Source: Flavobacteriaceae bacterium
GTDB lineage: Bacteria > Bacteroidota > Bacteroidia > Flavobacteriales > Flavobacteriaceae
Assembly: GCA_021739635.1 (NCBI GenBank)
Contig: JAIPBH010000001.1
Coordinates: forward strand, 169,209 to 233,208
Reading direction: 5' to 3'
DNA: 64,000 bases
Both the position numbers and the translations under genes were made by a program. This document shows, piece by piece, positions 46,643 to 56,767 of the stretch. Numbering within the stretch: the first letter of the stretch is position 1; every line of letters begins with the position of its first letter. A model generated the notes under the pieces. It was not told the origin of the DNA. It saw only the letters and a program-made list of their open reading frames with translations, and ran no database searches.

Positions 46643-47383
46643 ATGAAACTTTTTAACCTAATTTCTGTACTTATTGTTCTTTTGTTTTTTGGGTGTAAAG
46701 ACCCTTATAAAACGACACCATCTGTCGTTGTTAATGCAGATTCTAAAACAGTAAATACAAATTCTAATCAATTGCATGCCGTTATTGTAAAGGAAATTCT
46801 TCCAACAGCAAATTATACCTATTTGCAGGTGTTAGAAGGTGAAAAGAATTTTTGGATTGCTGTAAATAATAGTGATGCTAAAGTTGGTGAAACTTATTTT
46901 TATGTTGGAGGACTTTTGAAAGAAAACTTTGAAAGCAAAGCTTTAAATAGAATATTTGATGAATTATATCTTGTTGGAAATTTAGTTTCTTCAAATCATG
47001 GAAATCAATTGAATTCAAATAATGTGAATCATGAAAATGATTCTAAGAGTAAGAGTATAGTTTCTAATTCAATAAAACCAAATATTGTCACACAAAAAGG
47101 ATCTATTAAAATTTCTGAGATAGTCAGTAATTCAAAGAAATATGAAGGAAAAACAATTCAAATTGATGGTGAATGTACCAAAATTAATGTTGGGATAATG
47201 GGTAAAAACTGGATACATTTAAAAGATGGTAGCAAAGACGATTATGATTTAGTAATAACTTCTGATGAATTAGTTTCTGTTGGTTCAGTAGTTACAATTA
47301 AGGGCGATGTAGTTTTAAATAAAGACTTTGGGTCTGGTTATAAGTATGATTTAATTATTGAAAACGGAGTTTTAGTTAAATGA
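46643..47383 (+). CDS. Lipoprotein with two OB-fold-like modules
   Basis: 246 residues with a lipoprotein signal (FNLISVLIVLLFFGC, Cys18). The first module (about residues 45-115) has the pattern ANYTYLQVLEGEKNFWIAV and a later MxxENFESKALNR-like stretch (LKENFESKALNRIFDELYL); the second (about 150-246) has GECTKINVGIMGKNWIHLKDG. Both resemble small beta-barrel modules seen in periplasmic proteins next to redox genes. The linker is Asn/Ser-rich. Function not known. Confidence 0.65.
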   Translation: MKLFNLISVLIVLLFFGCKDPYKTTPSVVVNADSKTVNTNSNQLHAVIVKEILPTANYTYLQVLEGEKNFWIAVNNSDAKVGETYFYVGGLLKENFESKALNRIFDELYLVGNLVSSNHGNQLNSNNVNHENDSKSKSIVSNSIKPNIVTQKGSIKISEIVSNSKKYEGKTIQIDGECTKINVGIMGKNWIHLKDGSKDDYDLVITSDELVSVGSVVTIKGDVVLNKDFGSGYKYDLIIENGVLVK

Positions 47384-47430
47384 TTAGAATTTAATATCAA
47401 AAAAAGAATTGATTTTACTTTAAAGCAAAT

Positions 47431-47799
47431 TTATTTTTTAAACATAAAATATACTGCTAAAATTAAAAAAACAAACGAAATAATATGATTTAACCTAAAG
47501 GTTTCTGTTTTAAATACTACTAATGTAAATACCGCAAACACTAATAAAGTAATAGCTTCTTGAATTACTTTTAACTGAATAAGTGAAAATGGTCCACCGT
47601 TTTCTTTAAAACCTATCCTATTTGCTGGAACTTGAAAAATATATTCAAACAAGGCAATGCCCCAACTTATAAAAATAATGGAGATAAGCCCTAATTTATT
47701 AAACCATTTCCATTCTGAAAATTTTAAGTGGCCATACCATGCCATAACCATAAAGGTGTTGCTTAATATAAGAAGGCAAATAGTTAAAATGGCTTTCAT
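47431..47799 (-). CDS. DMT-type membrane protein, DUF486 family
   Basis: 122 residues with four membrane helices. SNTFMVMAWYGHLKF, FISWGIALFEYIFQVPANRIG and SLIQLKVIQEAITLLVF match DUF486, a family related to small drug/metabolite transporters. No substrate is known. It is convergent with the preceding lipoprotein (47 nt between stops). Confidence 0.88.
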   Translation of the reverse strand: MKAILTICLLILSNTFMVMAWYGHLKFSEWKWFNKLGLISIIFISWGIALFEYIFQVPANRIGFKENGGPFSLIQLKVIQEAITLLVFAVFTLVVFKTETFRLNHIISFVFLILAVYFMFKK

Positions 47800-47971
47800 A
47801 ACTGATACATTAAATATTTTTTAAATATATTATGAATTATAATTCAAAGCAATTACAAGATAGATTTTTATAGATACTTTAAAAAGTAATAAAAATTGAA
47901 AAATAAAAACATCGCAATGCATTTACTTTTTTTCTGAATGATATTTAGTAAAAATAATTACAGATGAAACA

Positions 47972-48014
47972 TGACTTTTGTCATTGAAAAAGGATAAAAT
48001 ATTAAGTACCTTAA
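47972..48014 (+). promoter_or_regulatory. Second TGAC-N4-GTCA repeat with -7-like element
   Basis: TGACTTTTGTCA (47972-47983), extended to ATGAC/GTCAT, starts a unit in which a -7-like TACCTTAA (48007-48014, 6 of 8) follows after exactly 23 nt, the same spacing as at 26693-26735. The 75-residue gene starts 23 nt later. Confidence 0.4.
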
Positions 48015-48037
48015 ATGATTAATTAAACAACTCGACT

Positions 48038-48265
48038 ATGCCTAAAAATAATAGTATTTTTCTGGAAAAATTGAGCATTCTTAAAAAATCAGAAGATTTC
48101 AAAAAGGATACAAATCAAGTAAATAATCCCTATTCATTGTATTTTAATCAATATCTAAATGCAAGTGAAGAACAAAAAAAATGGATGAATAAAAATTCTG
48201 ATTATATTTTAAATAAAATAAAAACCTTAGAGAAGAAATACACTTACTATTTAGGCATACGGTAA
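48038..48265 (+). CDS. Small protein of unknown function
   Basis: 75 residues, hydrophilic, no signal peptide or membrane segment; rich in Lys, Asn and Tyr (KKSEDFKKDTNQ, then NPYSLYFNQYLNASEEQKKW). No family recognised. The start is supported because an earlier ATG (48015) stops after three codons. It lies under the TGAC-N4-GTCA repeat, suggesting regulated expression. The 283-nt gap after it, up to nagB, shows no element I can support. Confidence 0.55.
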   Translation: MPKNNSIFLEKLSILKKSEDFKKDTNQVNNPYSLYFNQYLNASEEQKKWMNKNSDYILNKIKTLEKKYTYYLGIR

Positions 48266-48548
48266 AAATTCCTATTCCATAAAAATCAATAAGCATCAAA
48301 TTAAATTTGTGTTTACTAACTTTTTTAAGCTTTTATTTTGCTTAAAATTTTAATTCACTAAAGATAGAAAGCATAATTTTTAACTTCTGTACCTTTTTTA
48401 ATAATTAAGTTCAATTTGATAAACTAGCTCAAATTCAACAATTTTTTTAAACCTTTGGCGAAGTCTGATAGTTATTAGTCGAATTTTTGATTCATTAATA
48501 ATAGCTTGTTAGTAATTTTATCACGTTAATATAATCATAAGCTACTAA

Positions 48549-50486
48549 ATGGTTACAGAAGATATCAGCTATAAAGAAAAAGAAGGAATAAGTTATAAAG
48601 AAGCAGGTAAATTTGAAGATACCCGTTTTGAAAAAATTCATAACGTTATTTTTAATTCTTCTATAGAAGCCTCCATATTGGTGGCTCAAGAAATTGCTAA
48701 TTTAATTCAAAGAAAAGAAGAATTAAAAGAGCCTTGTGTTTTAGGTTTAGCAACTGGGTCTTCACCTATAAAGGTATATGAAGAGCTTGTCAGAATGCAT
48801 AATGAGGAAGGATTAAGTTTTAAAAACGTTGTGACTTTTAATCTTGATGAGTATTATCCTATGGATAAAGATAATATTCAAAGTTATTTTTATTTTATGC
48901 ATGATCATCTTTTTAATCATGTAGATATTCTTCCGGAAAATGTAAATATTCCAGATGGAAAGGTGAGTCCAGAAGAACTTCGTCAGTATTGTATAGATTA
49001 TGAGATGAAAATAAAATCTTATGGGGGTTTAGACTTTCAACTTCTAGGTATTGGTAGAACAGGGCATGTTGGATTTAATGAGCCTGGATCTCATATTAAT
49101 TCAGGTACTCGAAGTATTACACTAGATCATATTACAAGAGTTGATGCTGCTCCTACTTTTTTAGGTATAGACAATGTTCCTAGAAAAGCAATTACTATGG
49201 GAATTGGCACAGTTAGAAGTGCAAAACGTATCGTACTACTTGGTTGGGGAATTAGTAAAGCTGAAATATTAAAAAAAACTATTGAAGGAGAAATTACCTC
49301 ACAAGTACCTGCAACATATTTACAAGAACATAATAATATAACCTTTGTTTTAGATAGTGATGCTTCTTCTGAGTTGACAAGAGTAAAAACTCCTTGGTTG
49401 GTTAAATCATGTGTTTGGACAGATGCGTTAAAGCTTAAAGCAGTTGTTTGGTTGAGTGAATTAACCAATAAACCATTTTTAAAGTTGACAGACAAAGATT
49501 ATAACGATAATGGTATGGCTGGTCTTTTAACTGAAGAAGGTACTGCTTACCATTTAAATATTAAAATGTTTAACAAATTACAGCATACTATTACAGGTTG
49601 GCCGGGAGGAAAACCAGATGCTGATGATACATATAGACCAGAACGTTCAACACCTGCAAAAAAGAGAGTTATCATATTTAGCCCACATCCAGATGATGAT
49701 GTTATTTCAATGGGTGGTACTTTTGATAGATTAGTAGAACAAGGACATGATGTGCATGTAGCTTATCAAACATCAGGTAACATTGCGGTTTCTAATGAAG
49801 AAGCTTTGAAATTTGCCGAAGTTTCTATGGCATTAAATTCTAAATCAGCGGAATCAGAACGTATTATTGATTTTTTAAAAAATAAGTCCGATAATGATAT
49901 TGACTCTGTTGAGGTTAGAAAATTAAAAGGTATAATTAGAAGAAGTGAGTCTTTAGCAGCTACTAGATATATAGGATTACCAGATACTAATGTTCACTTT
50001 TTAGATCTTCCATTTTATGAAACAGGAACGATAAAGAAAACAAATCTTTCCGATGCTGATATTGATATTATGTGTGATTTTATTGATTCAGTAAAACCAC
50101 ATCAAATTTATGCTGCCGGCGATTTAGCAGACCCTCATGGTACACACAAAGTTTGTTTGGATAGTTTGTTTGAAGCTTTGAAAAAATTAAAAAATAAGCC
50201 TTTTATACACGATTGTTGGGTATGGCTGTATCGAGGTGCTTGGCACGAATGGGAACCTTATCAAATTGAAATGGCTGTACCTATGAGTCCAGATCAGGTT
50301 CTTAAAAAAAGACATGCTATTTTTTATCACCAATCTCAAAAAGATGGCGTCATGTTTCAGGGAGATGATTCTAGAGAGTTTTGGGTGCGAGCAGAAGATA
50401 GAAATAGAGAGACCGCAAAAAAATATAATGATTTAGGGTTGGCAGATTATGCTGCCATAGAAGCTTTTAAGCGTCATTACTTTTAA
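48549..50486 (+). CDS. nagB: Glucosamine-6-phosphate deaminase fused to a PIG-L/LmbE deacetylase domain
   Basis: 645 residues against about 260 for plain NagB. The N-terminal half (about 30-290) has LGLATGSSPIKVYEEL, FNLDEYYPM and GIGRTGHVGFNEPGS, as in NagB, which turns GlcN-6-P into Fru-6-P and ammonia. The C-terminal half (about 370-620) is a PIG-L/LmbE-type zinc deacetylase with IIFSPHPDDDVISMGGT and a later DPHGTHKVC. The pairing suggests one protein that deacetylates and then deaminates amino sugars, though the domain's substrate is not shown. It begins the glycan locus and suits GlcNAc released by the GH20. Confidence 0.9.
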   Translation: MVTEDISYKEKEGISYKEAGKFEDTRFEKIHNVIFNSSIEASILVAQEIANLIQRKEELKEPCVLGLATGSSPIKVYEELVRMHNEEGLSFKNVVTFNLDEYYPMDKDNIQSYFYFMHDHLFNHVDILPENVNIPDGKVSPEELRQYCIDYEMKIKSYGGLDFQLLGIGRTGHVGFNEPGSHINSGTRSITLDHITRVDAAPTFLGIDNVPRKAITMGIGTVRSAKRIVLLGWGISKAEILKKTIEGEITSQVPATYLQEHNNITFVLDSDASSELTRVKTPWLVKSCVWTDALKLKAVVWLSELTNKPFLKLTDKDYNDNGMAGLLTEEGTAYHLNIKMFNKLQHTITGWPGGKPDADDTYRPERSTPAKKRVIIFSPHPDDDVISMGGTFDRLVEQGHDVHVAYQTSGNIAVSNEEALKFAEVSMALNSKSAESERIIDFLKNKSDNDIDSVEVRKLKGIIRRSESLAATRYIGLPDTNVHFLDLPFYETGTIKKTNLSDADIDIMCDFIDSVKPHQIYAAGDLADPHGTHKVCLDSLFEALKKLKNKPFIHDCWVWLYRGAWHEWEPYQIEMAVPMSPDQVLKKRHAIFYHQSQKDGVMFQGDDSREFWVRAEDRNRETAKKYNDLGLADYAAIEAFKRHYF

Positions 50487-50551
50487 GTCCAAAAATAAAT
50501 ATTGATTAGTAGCATTTATAATTGTTGAGTTTAGTTGTTTTTTTAGTTAAT

Positions 50552-50591
50552 GATGGTTATCCCTTTAAATAGATGATAACCATCTTTTTTT
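50552..50591 (+). terminator. Terminator after nagB
   Basis: GATGGTTATC (50552-50561), a 13-nt loop, GATAACCATC (50575-50584) and seven T (50585-50591). Confidence 0.85.
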
Positions 50592-50600
50592 AAACAAGTT

Positions 50601-51323
50601 TTAAATAGAGGAATTTAAAATTTTTTGTTTTACATCATCTATGTAAGATCTACCAATTACATATCTAAGACCTTCTATTTCTAAACTATTTCCTTCAACG
50701 GCATCTATCTTATCAATGGCTACAGTATATGACCTGTGTATACGTAAAAAATCTCTTGTAGGTAGTAAATTTGTAAAATCTGTTAGTGTACTATGTACAA
50801 TATATCTTCCTGTTAGGGTGTTTATTTTTAAGTAATCTTTTAAACTTTCAATGACTAAAATTTCATCTAGAAAAATTTTCTTCATTTTCTTCTTATCAAT
50901 CTTAACAAAAATAAAAAGGCGTTCTTTGGTGTTTTCAATAGGAAATCTATTGGCTATATTTAGTCTTTTTTCTACCTTATTAAGAGCTTTCATAAATCTA
51001 GGAAATTCAATAGGTTTAACAAGATAATCCAAAACATCTAATTCATAAGTTTCTATAGCAAATTCATCATAAGCGCTTGTAATTATTAGTAAAGGAGGTT
51101 TTTCTAAACTTTTAATAAAATTTATGCCATCAAGAACAGGCATGTTTATATCTAAAAAAATAACATCAACCGTATTGTTTTTTAAATAATTTAAGCCGTC
51201 TATTGCATTGCTAAATGAATTTATTATTTCAAAATTTTCAATTTGCTCTAAATAATTTTTAATAACTTTAATAGCTAATGGCTCATCATCAATAATTAAA
51301 CAAGTTATGTTCATGTCTTTCAC
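50601..51323 (-). CDS. LytTR-family response regulator
   Basis: 240 residues. The receiver domain has the acidic pocket IIDDEP, the phosphoacceptor Asp58 (IFLDINMPVLDG), Thr/Ser and Lys near SAYDEFA and YLVKPIEF. The LytTR DNA-binding domain follows (about 135-238, with LRIHRSYTVAIDKID). It is 58 nt downstream of the LytS-type kinase gene and clearly forms a pair with it. Its position at the start of the glycan genes makes it a candidate regulator of them. Confidence 0.95.
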   Translation of the reverse strand: MKDMNITCLIIDDEPLAIKVIKNYLEQIENFEIINSFSNAIDGLNYLKNNTVDVIFLDINMPVLDGINFIKSLEKPPLLIITSAYDEFAIETYELDVLDYLVKPIEFPRFMKALNKVEKRLNIANRFPIENTKERLFIFVKIDKKKMKKIFLDEILVIESLKDYLKINTLTGRYIVHSTLTDFTNLLPTRDFLRIHRSYTVAIDKIDAVEGNSLEIEGLRYVIGRSYIDDVKQKILNSSI

Positions 51324-51381
51324 TATTTCTCAATTAAAAGTAATTCTAATCAAATTACTAAAGGAGTGTTTGTTTTAATTT

Positions 51382-52440
51382 TTAACTTACTTTGATTTTA
51401 AGTTTAACAATAAACTTCTTTTTATTGTTTTTGATCTTTAAATCGTAATCGTTTTTATCATACCCTAAATCTAGTCTCTTTTTAACATTTTCTAATCCAA
51501 TTCCGCTAGATTTTTTAAAATTATCTTTATGACTAGTGATTAAAGGCATAGGATTAATTAGTGTAAAATAAAGAAAATTTTCAACGATTTTAAAGTTAAT
51601 AATAATTTTCACGTTACCTATATTTTTGTTTGCACCATGTTTAAAGGCGTTTTCAACAAATGTTAACAATAAAATTGGCGCAATTTCTTTATCTTGTATA
51701 TCTCCAGAAATTGACATATTAACTTCTAGTGAGTCATCATATCTAACTCGTTCTAAATCTAGATAGTTTTGAATACATAATATTTCGTTTTGTAAACTTT
51801 GTCGTTTTGCTTTAGTGTCATAAAGCATATAACGCATTAATTCTGATAGTTTTAAGATTATTTTCGGGGTTTTATCAGACTTTATTACCGATAATGAATA
51901 AATATTATTTAGTGTATTAAAGAAAAAATGTGGGGAAATTTGATTCTTTAAAAAAAGTAATTCAGTTTCTAATTGTGTTTTTTCAAGATCAGTAACTCGT
52001 TTGTGTTCTTTTAAAAAATCTAATGTAATTTTTATAGCTGCAACAAATCCTACTACATAAAGTTCGCCAATCATCATTTCTATAGTATAGTTTAAGTTTA
52101 AACTATCAATGGGTTCTGGTCCTTCAGGCCAAACATTATGACCTATTAAATAATAGGTTAGATTATACTTTATTACAACCATAATAAAAATGGTTGTTAA
52201 AATTGCAATAACATAAAGGGTATATTTTTTTCGATACACCAAAAAGGGCATAAAAACAAAAATATTTAAGTAGCTAGACACCATGTGTATAGGAAAACCT
52301 AATAAATTAGACTTAACTGAATACATATAATCATTGAAATAGCTTCCCCAGCGAAACGTATTAAATAAAAAATACACAACCCAAAATATAATATGATATT
52401 TCCTTGATATTAAATAAAATTTATCGCTATTAAAACTCAT
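51382..52440 (-). CDS. LytS/YesM-type sensor histidine kinase
   Basis: 352 residues with about four N-terminal membrane helices (roughly 15-35, 47-68, 74-95, 120-142) and then the His_kinase domain with the phosphoacceptor His171 (QISPHFFFNTLNNIYSLS), followed by an ATP-binding domain (FVENAFKHG, GIGLENVKKRLDLGY). No large sensor domain is visible, so the membrane part or a partner must sense. It is divergent from the GH92 gene (124 bp apart). Confidence 0.94.
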   Translation of the reverse strand: MSFNSDKFYLISRKYHIIFWVVYFLFNTFRWGSYFNDYMYSVKSNLLGFPIHMVSSYLNIFVFMPFLVYRKKYTLYVIAILTTIFIMVVIKYNLTYYLIGHNVWPEGPEPIDSLNLNYTIEMMIGELYVVGFVAAIKITLDFLKEHKRVTDLEKTQLETELLFLKNQISPHFFFNTLNNIYSLSVIKSDKTPKIILKLSELMRYMLYDTKAKRQSLQNEILCIQNYLDLERVRYDDSLEVNMSISGDIQDKEIAPILLLTFVENAFKHGANKNIGNVKIIINFKIVENFLYFTLINPMPLITSHKDNFKKSSGIGLENVKKRLDLGYDKNDYDLKIKNNKKKFIVKLKIKVS

Positions 52441-52564
52441 TATTCAATAAATATAGATGATACTTTTTTGTGGTGTTTAGGGCTTTTAATATGTTATCCG
52501 TCTAAATTACTTTTATTTACAATAAAATTAATGAAAATTTAAACTTAAATATTGATGTTGTCAT

Positions 52565-54820
52565 ATGAAAAACTTTACTTTCTTTATTTTATTTATAGTT
52601 TTATTTTTTAGTTGCAAAGAATTTACTACTGAAAACAATCAAAATAGAGTATCTACTATAAAATATGTAAATCCTTTTATAGGTACAGGAGGTCATGGGC
52701 ATACCTTTCCCGGAACAACTGTTCCTTTTGGAATGGTGCAAGTTAGTCCAGATAATGGTATTTCAAATTGGGATTGGTGTTCTGGTTATCATTATCAAGA
52801 TTCCATAATTGCCGGATTTAGCCACTTACATTTAAGTGGGACAGGTATTGGTGATTTGGTAGATATATTGTTCATGCCTACTAATAGAACAGTTGATTTA
52901 ACTTTTAATACTGTGTCACGAGATTCACTTCCGTACAAATCGTCGTATAGTCATGCTAACGAAAAATCAAGTCCTGGATACTATCAGGTATTTCTTCAGG
53001 ATCCAAAAGTGAATGTAGAATTAACATCTTCTTTAAGAACGGCATATCACAAGTATACCTTTACTCAAGACGATACACAATCTATAGTTATAGATCTTGG
53101 TTTTGCTATCAATTGGGATAAAGCTTTAAAATCGGCTATTACAATTGAAGACGATCATACAATTAGCGGCTATCGTTTTAGTACAGGTTGGGCAAAAAAC
53201 CAGAAAGTGTTTTTTGTTGCCGAATTTTCTAAACCAATTTTAAAATACACATTAGCAGATACTCAAAATAATATTGATGGGCAATCCGTAGAAGGGGAAA
53301 AAGCCAAATCACAATTATTTTTTAGTGCCGGAGGTGGTAACACCTTATTTGTTAAAGTAGCGGTATCATCGGTTAGTGTAGCCAATGCCAAAGATAATTT
53401 AGATTCAGGAGATTTTAATTTTGATCAAGCTAAAACGGAAGCAGAAACTAATTGGAATTCAGCCTTATCAAAAATAGAAGTTGAAACCTCAGTTGATTCT
53501 CTTAAAACCATATTTTACACAGCATTGTATCATACACAATTAGCCCCAGTTACTTACAGTGATAAAAATGGGCAGTTTAGAAAAGAGAATGACAGTATTG
53601 TAACAGCTACAAACTACACAGCTTATTCTACCTTATCGCTTTGGGATACGTTTAGAGCAGAAAATCCGTTACTAACTTTAATAGCCCCAGATAAAGCATC
53701 CGATGTTGTAAACTCTATGTTGGTCTATTATGAAACTAACAAGATTTTACCTGTTTGGACACTTTATGCCAATGAAACCAATACCATGACTGGCTATCAT
53801 TCTATTCCTGTCATTGCAGATGCTTACCTAAAGGGAATTAAAGGTTTTGATGCTGAAAAAGCGTATGAAGCCATGAAAGCAACTATGATGCAAGATCAAC
53901 GTGGTTTAAATTTTTATAAAAAGTACGGATACATTCCATATAATTTATTAGACGAATCTGTTACCATTACCTTGGAGTATGCTTTTGATGATTGGTGTGT
54001 AGCACAAATGGCTAAAGCTTTAGGGAAAGATGATGATTACAACTATTTTTTAAATCGTTCGAAAGCCTATCAGTATGTTTTTGATTCTGAAACAGGATTT
54101 ATGCGAGGTAAATCTGATGATGGTAAATCATGGAATGAGCCGTTTGATCCGAAGCATTCTAATCACAGAGAACATACCGATTATACCGAAGGCAATGCAT
54201 GGCAACACAGTTGGTTTGTTCCTCAAAATGTTGAAAATCTAGTTCAGTTACATGGAGGTAACGATATTTTTACTAATCGTTTAGAACAATTGTTTACAGA
54301 AAGTTCTGAAATTACAGGCGATAATGTATCAGCTGATATTTCAGGGTTAATTGGGCAATATGCACATGGGAATGAACCAAGTCACCATATAGCTTATATG
54401 TTTAATCATGCTAATAAGCCATGGCGAACACAATATTGGGTGCGTCATATTTTAGACACTCAATACAATACCATGCCAAATGGTTTAAGCGGTAATGAAG
54501 ATTGCGGACAAATGTCTGCTTGGTATGTATTTAGTTCTATTGGGTTATATCCTATGAATCCTGCGTCGGGCGATTACGAAATAGGAAGTCCTATTTTTGA
54601 AAAGTCAACGATTAATCTTCCAAATGGAAAAACATTTGTGATTGAAGCCGAACATGTTTCTGATAACAACATTTATATTCAGTCGGCCACATTAAATGGG
54701 GTTGAATTTAATCAAACAACTATTTTGCATCAACAAATCTTACAAGGTGGAAATTTACATTTTGTTATGGGGTCTAAACCAAATAAAAATTGGGGTTTAA
54801 CAATTAAAAAAAGTCAATAA
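52565..54820 (+). CDS. GH92 alpha-mannosidase lipoprotein (first copy)
   Basis: 751 residues. The lipoprotein signal KNFTFFILFIVLFFSC (Cys17) places it in the outer membrane or periplasm. The N-terminal beta-sandwich has YVNPFIGTGGHGHTFPGTTV and SGFSHLHLSGTGIGD-like sequence (FSHLHLSGTGIGD); the catalytic domain has GQYAHGNEPSHHIAY and GNEDCGQMSAWYVFSSIGLY, which carry the calcium- and acid/base-binding residues of GH92. The family removes alpha-linked mannose (1,2; 1,3; 1,6; 1,4 in different members). It is followed by a symporter after 3 nt. Confidence 0.95.
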   Translation: MKNFTFFILFIVLFFSCKEFTTENNQNRVSTIKYVNPFIGTGGHGHTFPGTTVPFGMVQVSPDNGISNWDWCSGYHYQDSIIAGFSHLHLSGTGIGDLVDILFMPTNRTVDLTFNTVSRDSLPYKSSYSHANEKSSPGYYQVFLQDPKVNVELTSSLRTAYHKYTFTQDDTQSIVIDLGFAINWDKALKSAITIEDDHTISGYRFSTGWAKNQKVFFVAEFSKPILKYTLADTQNNIDGQSVEGEKAKSQLFFSAGGGNTLFVKVAVSSVSVANAKDNLDSGDFNFDQAKTEAETNWNSALSKIEVETSVDSLKTIFYTALYHTQLAPVTYSDKNGQFRKENDSIVTATNYTAYSTLSLWDTFRAENPLLTLIAPDKASDVVNSMLVYYETNKILPVWTLYANETNTMTGYHSIPVIADAYLKGIKGFDAEKAYEAMKATMMQDQRGLNFYKKYGYIPYNLLDESVTITLEYAFDDWCVAQMAKALGKDDDYNYFLNRSKAYQYVFDSETGFMRGKSDDGKSWNEPFDPKHSNHREHTDYTEGNAWQHSWFVPQNVENLVQLHGGNDIFTNRLEQLFTESSEITGDNVSADISGLIGQYAHGNEPSHHIAYMFNHANKPWRTQYWVRHILDTQYNTMPNGLSGNEDCGQMSAWYVFSSIGLYPMNPASGDYEIGSPIFEKSTINLPNGKTFVIEAEHVSDNNIYIQSATLNGVEFNQTTILHQQILQGGNLHFVMGSKPNKNWGLTIKKSQ

Positions 54821-54823
54821 TAA

Positions 54824-56701
54824 ATGGATATCATTGATTTAAGCATTATTATATTTTATATCCTCTTAACTGTTGGTGTTGGCGTTTGGATTTCTAAAAA
54901 AGCTTCAAAAGGATTAGATGAATATTTTCTTGGCGGAAAATCTATAAAATGGTATTATTTAGGATTAAGTAATGGTTCCGGTATGTTTGATATATCTGGC
55001 ACAGCTTGGATGGTTGGTATTTTGTTTTTATATGGGGTAAAAAGCTTTATGTTTATGTGGCTTTGGCCCATATGGAATCAAATTTTCGTTATGATGTTCT
55101 TAGCTGTCTGGATAAGACGATCTAAAGTAATGACAGGATCTGAATGGATTTTAACACGCTTTGGAGATGATAAAGCAGGTAAAGCATCTCATATTATAGT
55201 CGCTATTTTTGCTATAGTTTCGGCTATAGGATTTATAGCTTACTTTTTTGAAGGAATTGGTAAATTTATGACCGTTATTTTACCATGGGATTTAACTCTT
55301 CATTTAGGTCAAGCGATCTTATTTAATTCAGAACAATCATATGCTTTAATTATCATTTTTTTAACTACTGTTTATACAGTTAAAGGTGGTATGTTTTCTG
55401 TGGTTGCTACTGAAGTGTTGCAATATGGCATTATGGTTATTGCTGGATTACTTGTAGCAGGATATACGCTTATTCATTTTACAGATGTTCAAATAACCTC
55501 TGTTATTTCTGAAGAATGGAAAAACGTTTTTTTTGGTTGGGAACTTGATGCTCAATGGAGTTCTAAATATGAAGTCTTTAATAATTTAATTAATTCTGAA
55601 GGCTATAAAATGTTTGGAGCTTTAGTAGGAATGTCTTTGTTTAAAGGGTTTTTTGCTAGTATTGCTGGTCCAACACCAAGTTATGATTTACAGCGAATAC
55701 TTTCTACAAAATCGGTTAAAGAAGCCGCTTATATGAGTGGGTTTACTAACTTAATTTTGTTTATTCCAAGGTATTTATTAATTGCTGGTATTGTTGTTAT
55801 TGCCTTGGTTACGTTGGCCCCAGAAATGGCTTCTAATACCTCCTTAAATGGAGCCGACTTAGAGATATTATTACCAAAAATCATAAATTTTCATGTGCCA
55901 GTCGGTATCAAGGGGTTATTACTTGCTGGACTGTTAGCCGCTTTTATGTCTACGTTTTCAGCATTTGTAAACGCAGGACCGGCCTATATAGTTAATGATA
56001 TTTATAAAAAATATTTTAAACCTAAAGCAACAAGCGAGCATTATATAAAAATTAGTCATATCGCATCTTTTATTGTTGTTAGCTTGGGTGTTTTTATGGG
56101 CTTTTTTGCAGACTCTATAAACTCATTAACATTATGGATTACTAGCTCATTATTTGGAGGTTATGTAGCAGCTAATTTTTTAAAATGGGTTTGGTGGCGT
56201 TTTAATGGTTGGGGCTATTTTTGGGGAATGTTTACTGGCTTAGTGGTAGCTTCATTACAATTTGTGTTGGATCAAAGCAAAGGAAGTTTTGTAGAAGGTT
56301 CTTGGTTATATGACTTAACAGAATTACAAGCAATTTACCTGTTTCCAATAATATTTGGATTTTCAATACTAGGTTCTTTTTTAGGAACCTTCTTTACTAG
56401 ACCTACAGATATTTTTGTATTAAAAGATTTTTATAAAAATGTAAGGCCGTGGGGTTGGTGGAAACCTGTTTATAATGCGGTAAAGTCTGAAGATATATCT
56501 TTTACAAAGAATATAGATTTTAGAGCTGATATGATAAACTGTGCTATAGGAATCGTATGGCAATCAAGCATGATTGTATTTCCAATATTTCTTTTAATTA
56601 GGGACTATCCAAAGATAATAATTTCGTTGATTGTCTTTTTAGTTACTTCAATTATTTTAAAATATACTTGGCTAGATAAAGTTAGAAAACTACCTGACTA
56701 A
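54824..56701 (+). CDS. Sodium/solute symporter (SSS family)
   Basis: 625 residues with about 14 hydrophobic segments. DEYFLGGKSIKWYYLGLSNG, then a long series of helices, is the SSS pattern (SGLT/PutP-like). It starts 3 nt after the GH92 stop, so the two are coupled. In this context it likely imports a mannose-containing sugar or monosaccharide; no SusCD pair is seen in the locus within the window. Confidence 0.92.
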   Translation: MDIIDLSIIIFYILLTVGVGVWISKKASKGLDEYFLGGKSIKWYYLGLSNGSGMFDISGTAWMVGILFLYGVKSFMFMWLWPIWNQIFVMMFLAVWIRRSKVMTGSEWILTRFGDDKAGKASHIIVAIFAIVSAIGFIAYFFEGIGKFMTVILPWDLTLHLGQAILFNSEQSYALIIIFLTTVYTVKGGMFSVVATEVLQYGIMVIAGLLVAGYTLIHFTDVQITSVISEEWKNVFFGWELDAQWSSKYEVFNNLINSEGYKMFGALVGMSLFKGFFASIAGPTPSYDLQRILSTKSVKEAAYMSGFTNLILFIPRYLLIAGIVVIALVTLAPEMASNTSLNGADLEILLPKIINFHVPVGIKGLLLAGLLAAFMSTFSAFVNAGPAYIVNDIYKKYFKPKATSEHYIKISHIASFIVVSLGVFMGFFADSINSLTLWITSSLFGGYVAANFLKWVWWRFNGWGYFWGMFTGLVVASLQFVLDQSKGSFVEGSWLYDLTELQAIYLFPIIFGFSILGSFLGTFFTRPTDIFVLKDFYKNVRPWGWWKPVYNAVKSEDISFTKNIDFRADMINCAIGIVWQSSMIVFPIFLLIRDYPKIIISLIVFLVTSIILKYTWLDKVRKLPD

Positions 56702-56767
56702 TTAAGTATAACTTATCTTTATATAAAGAAAAATCAAAATAAGTTCAATTATAAAATAACAATAAAA

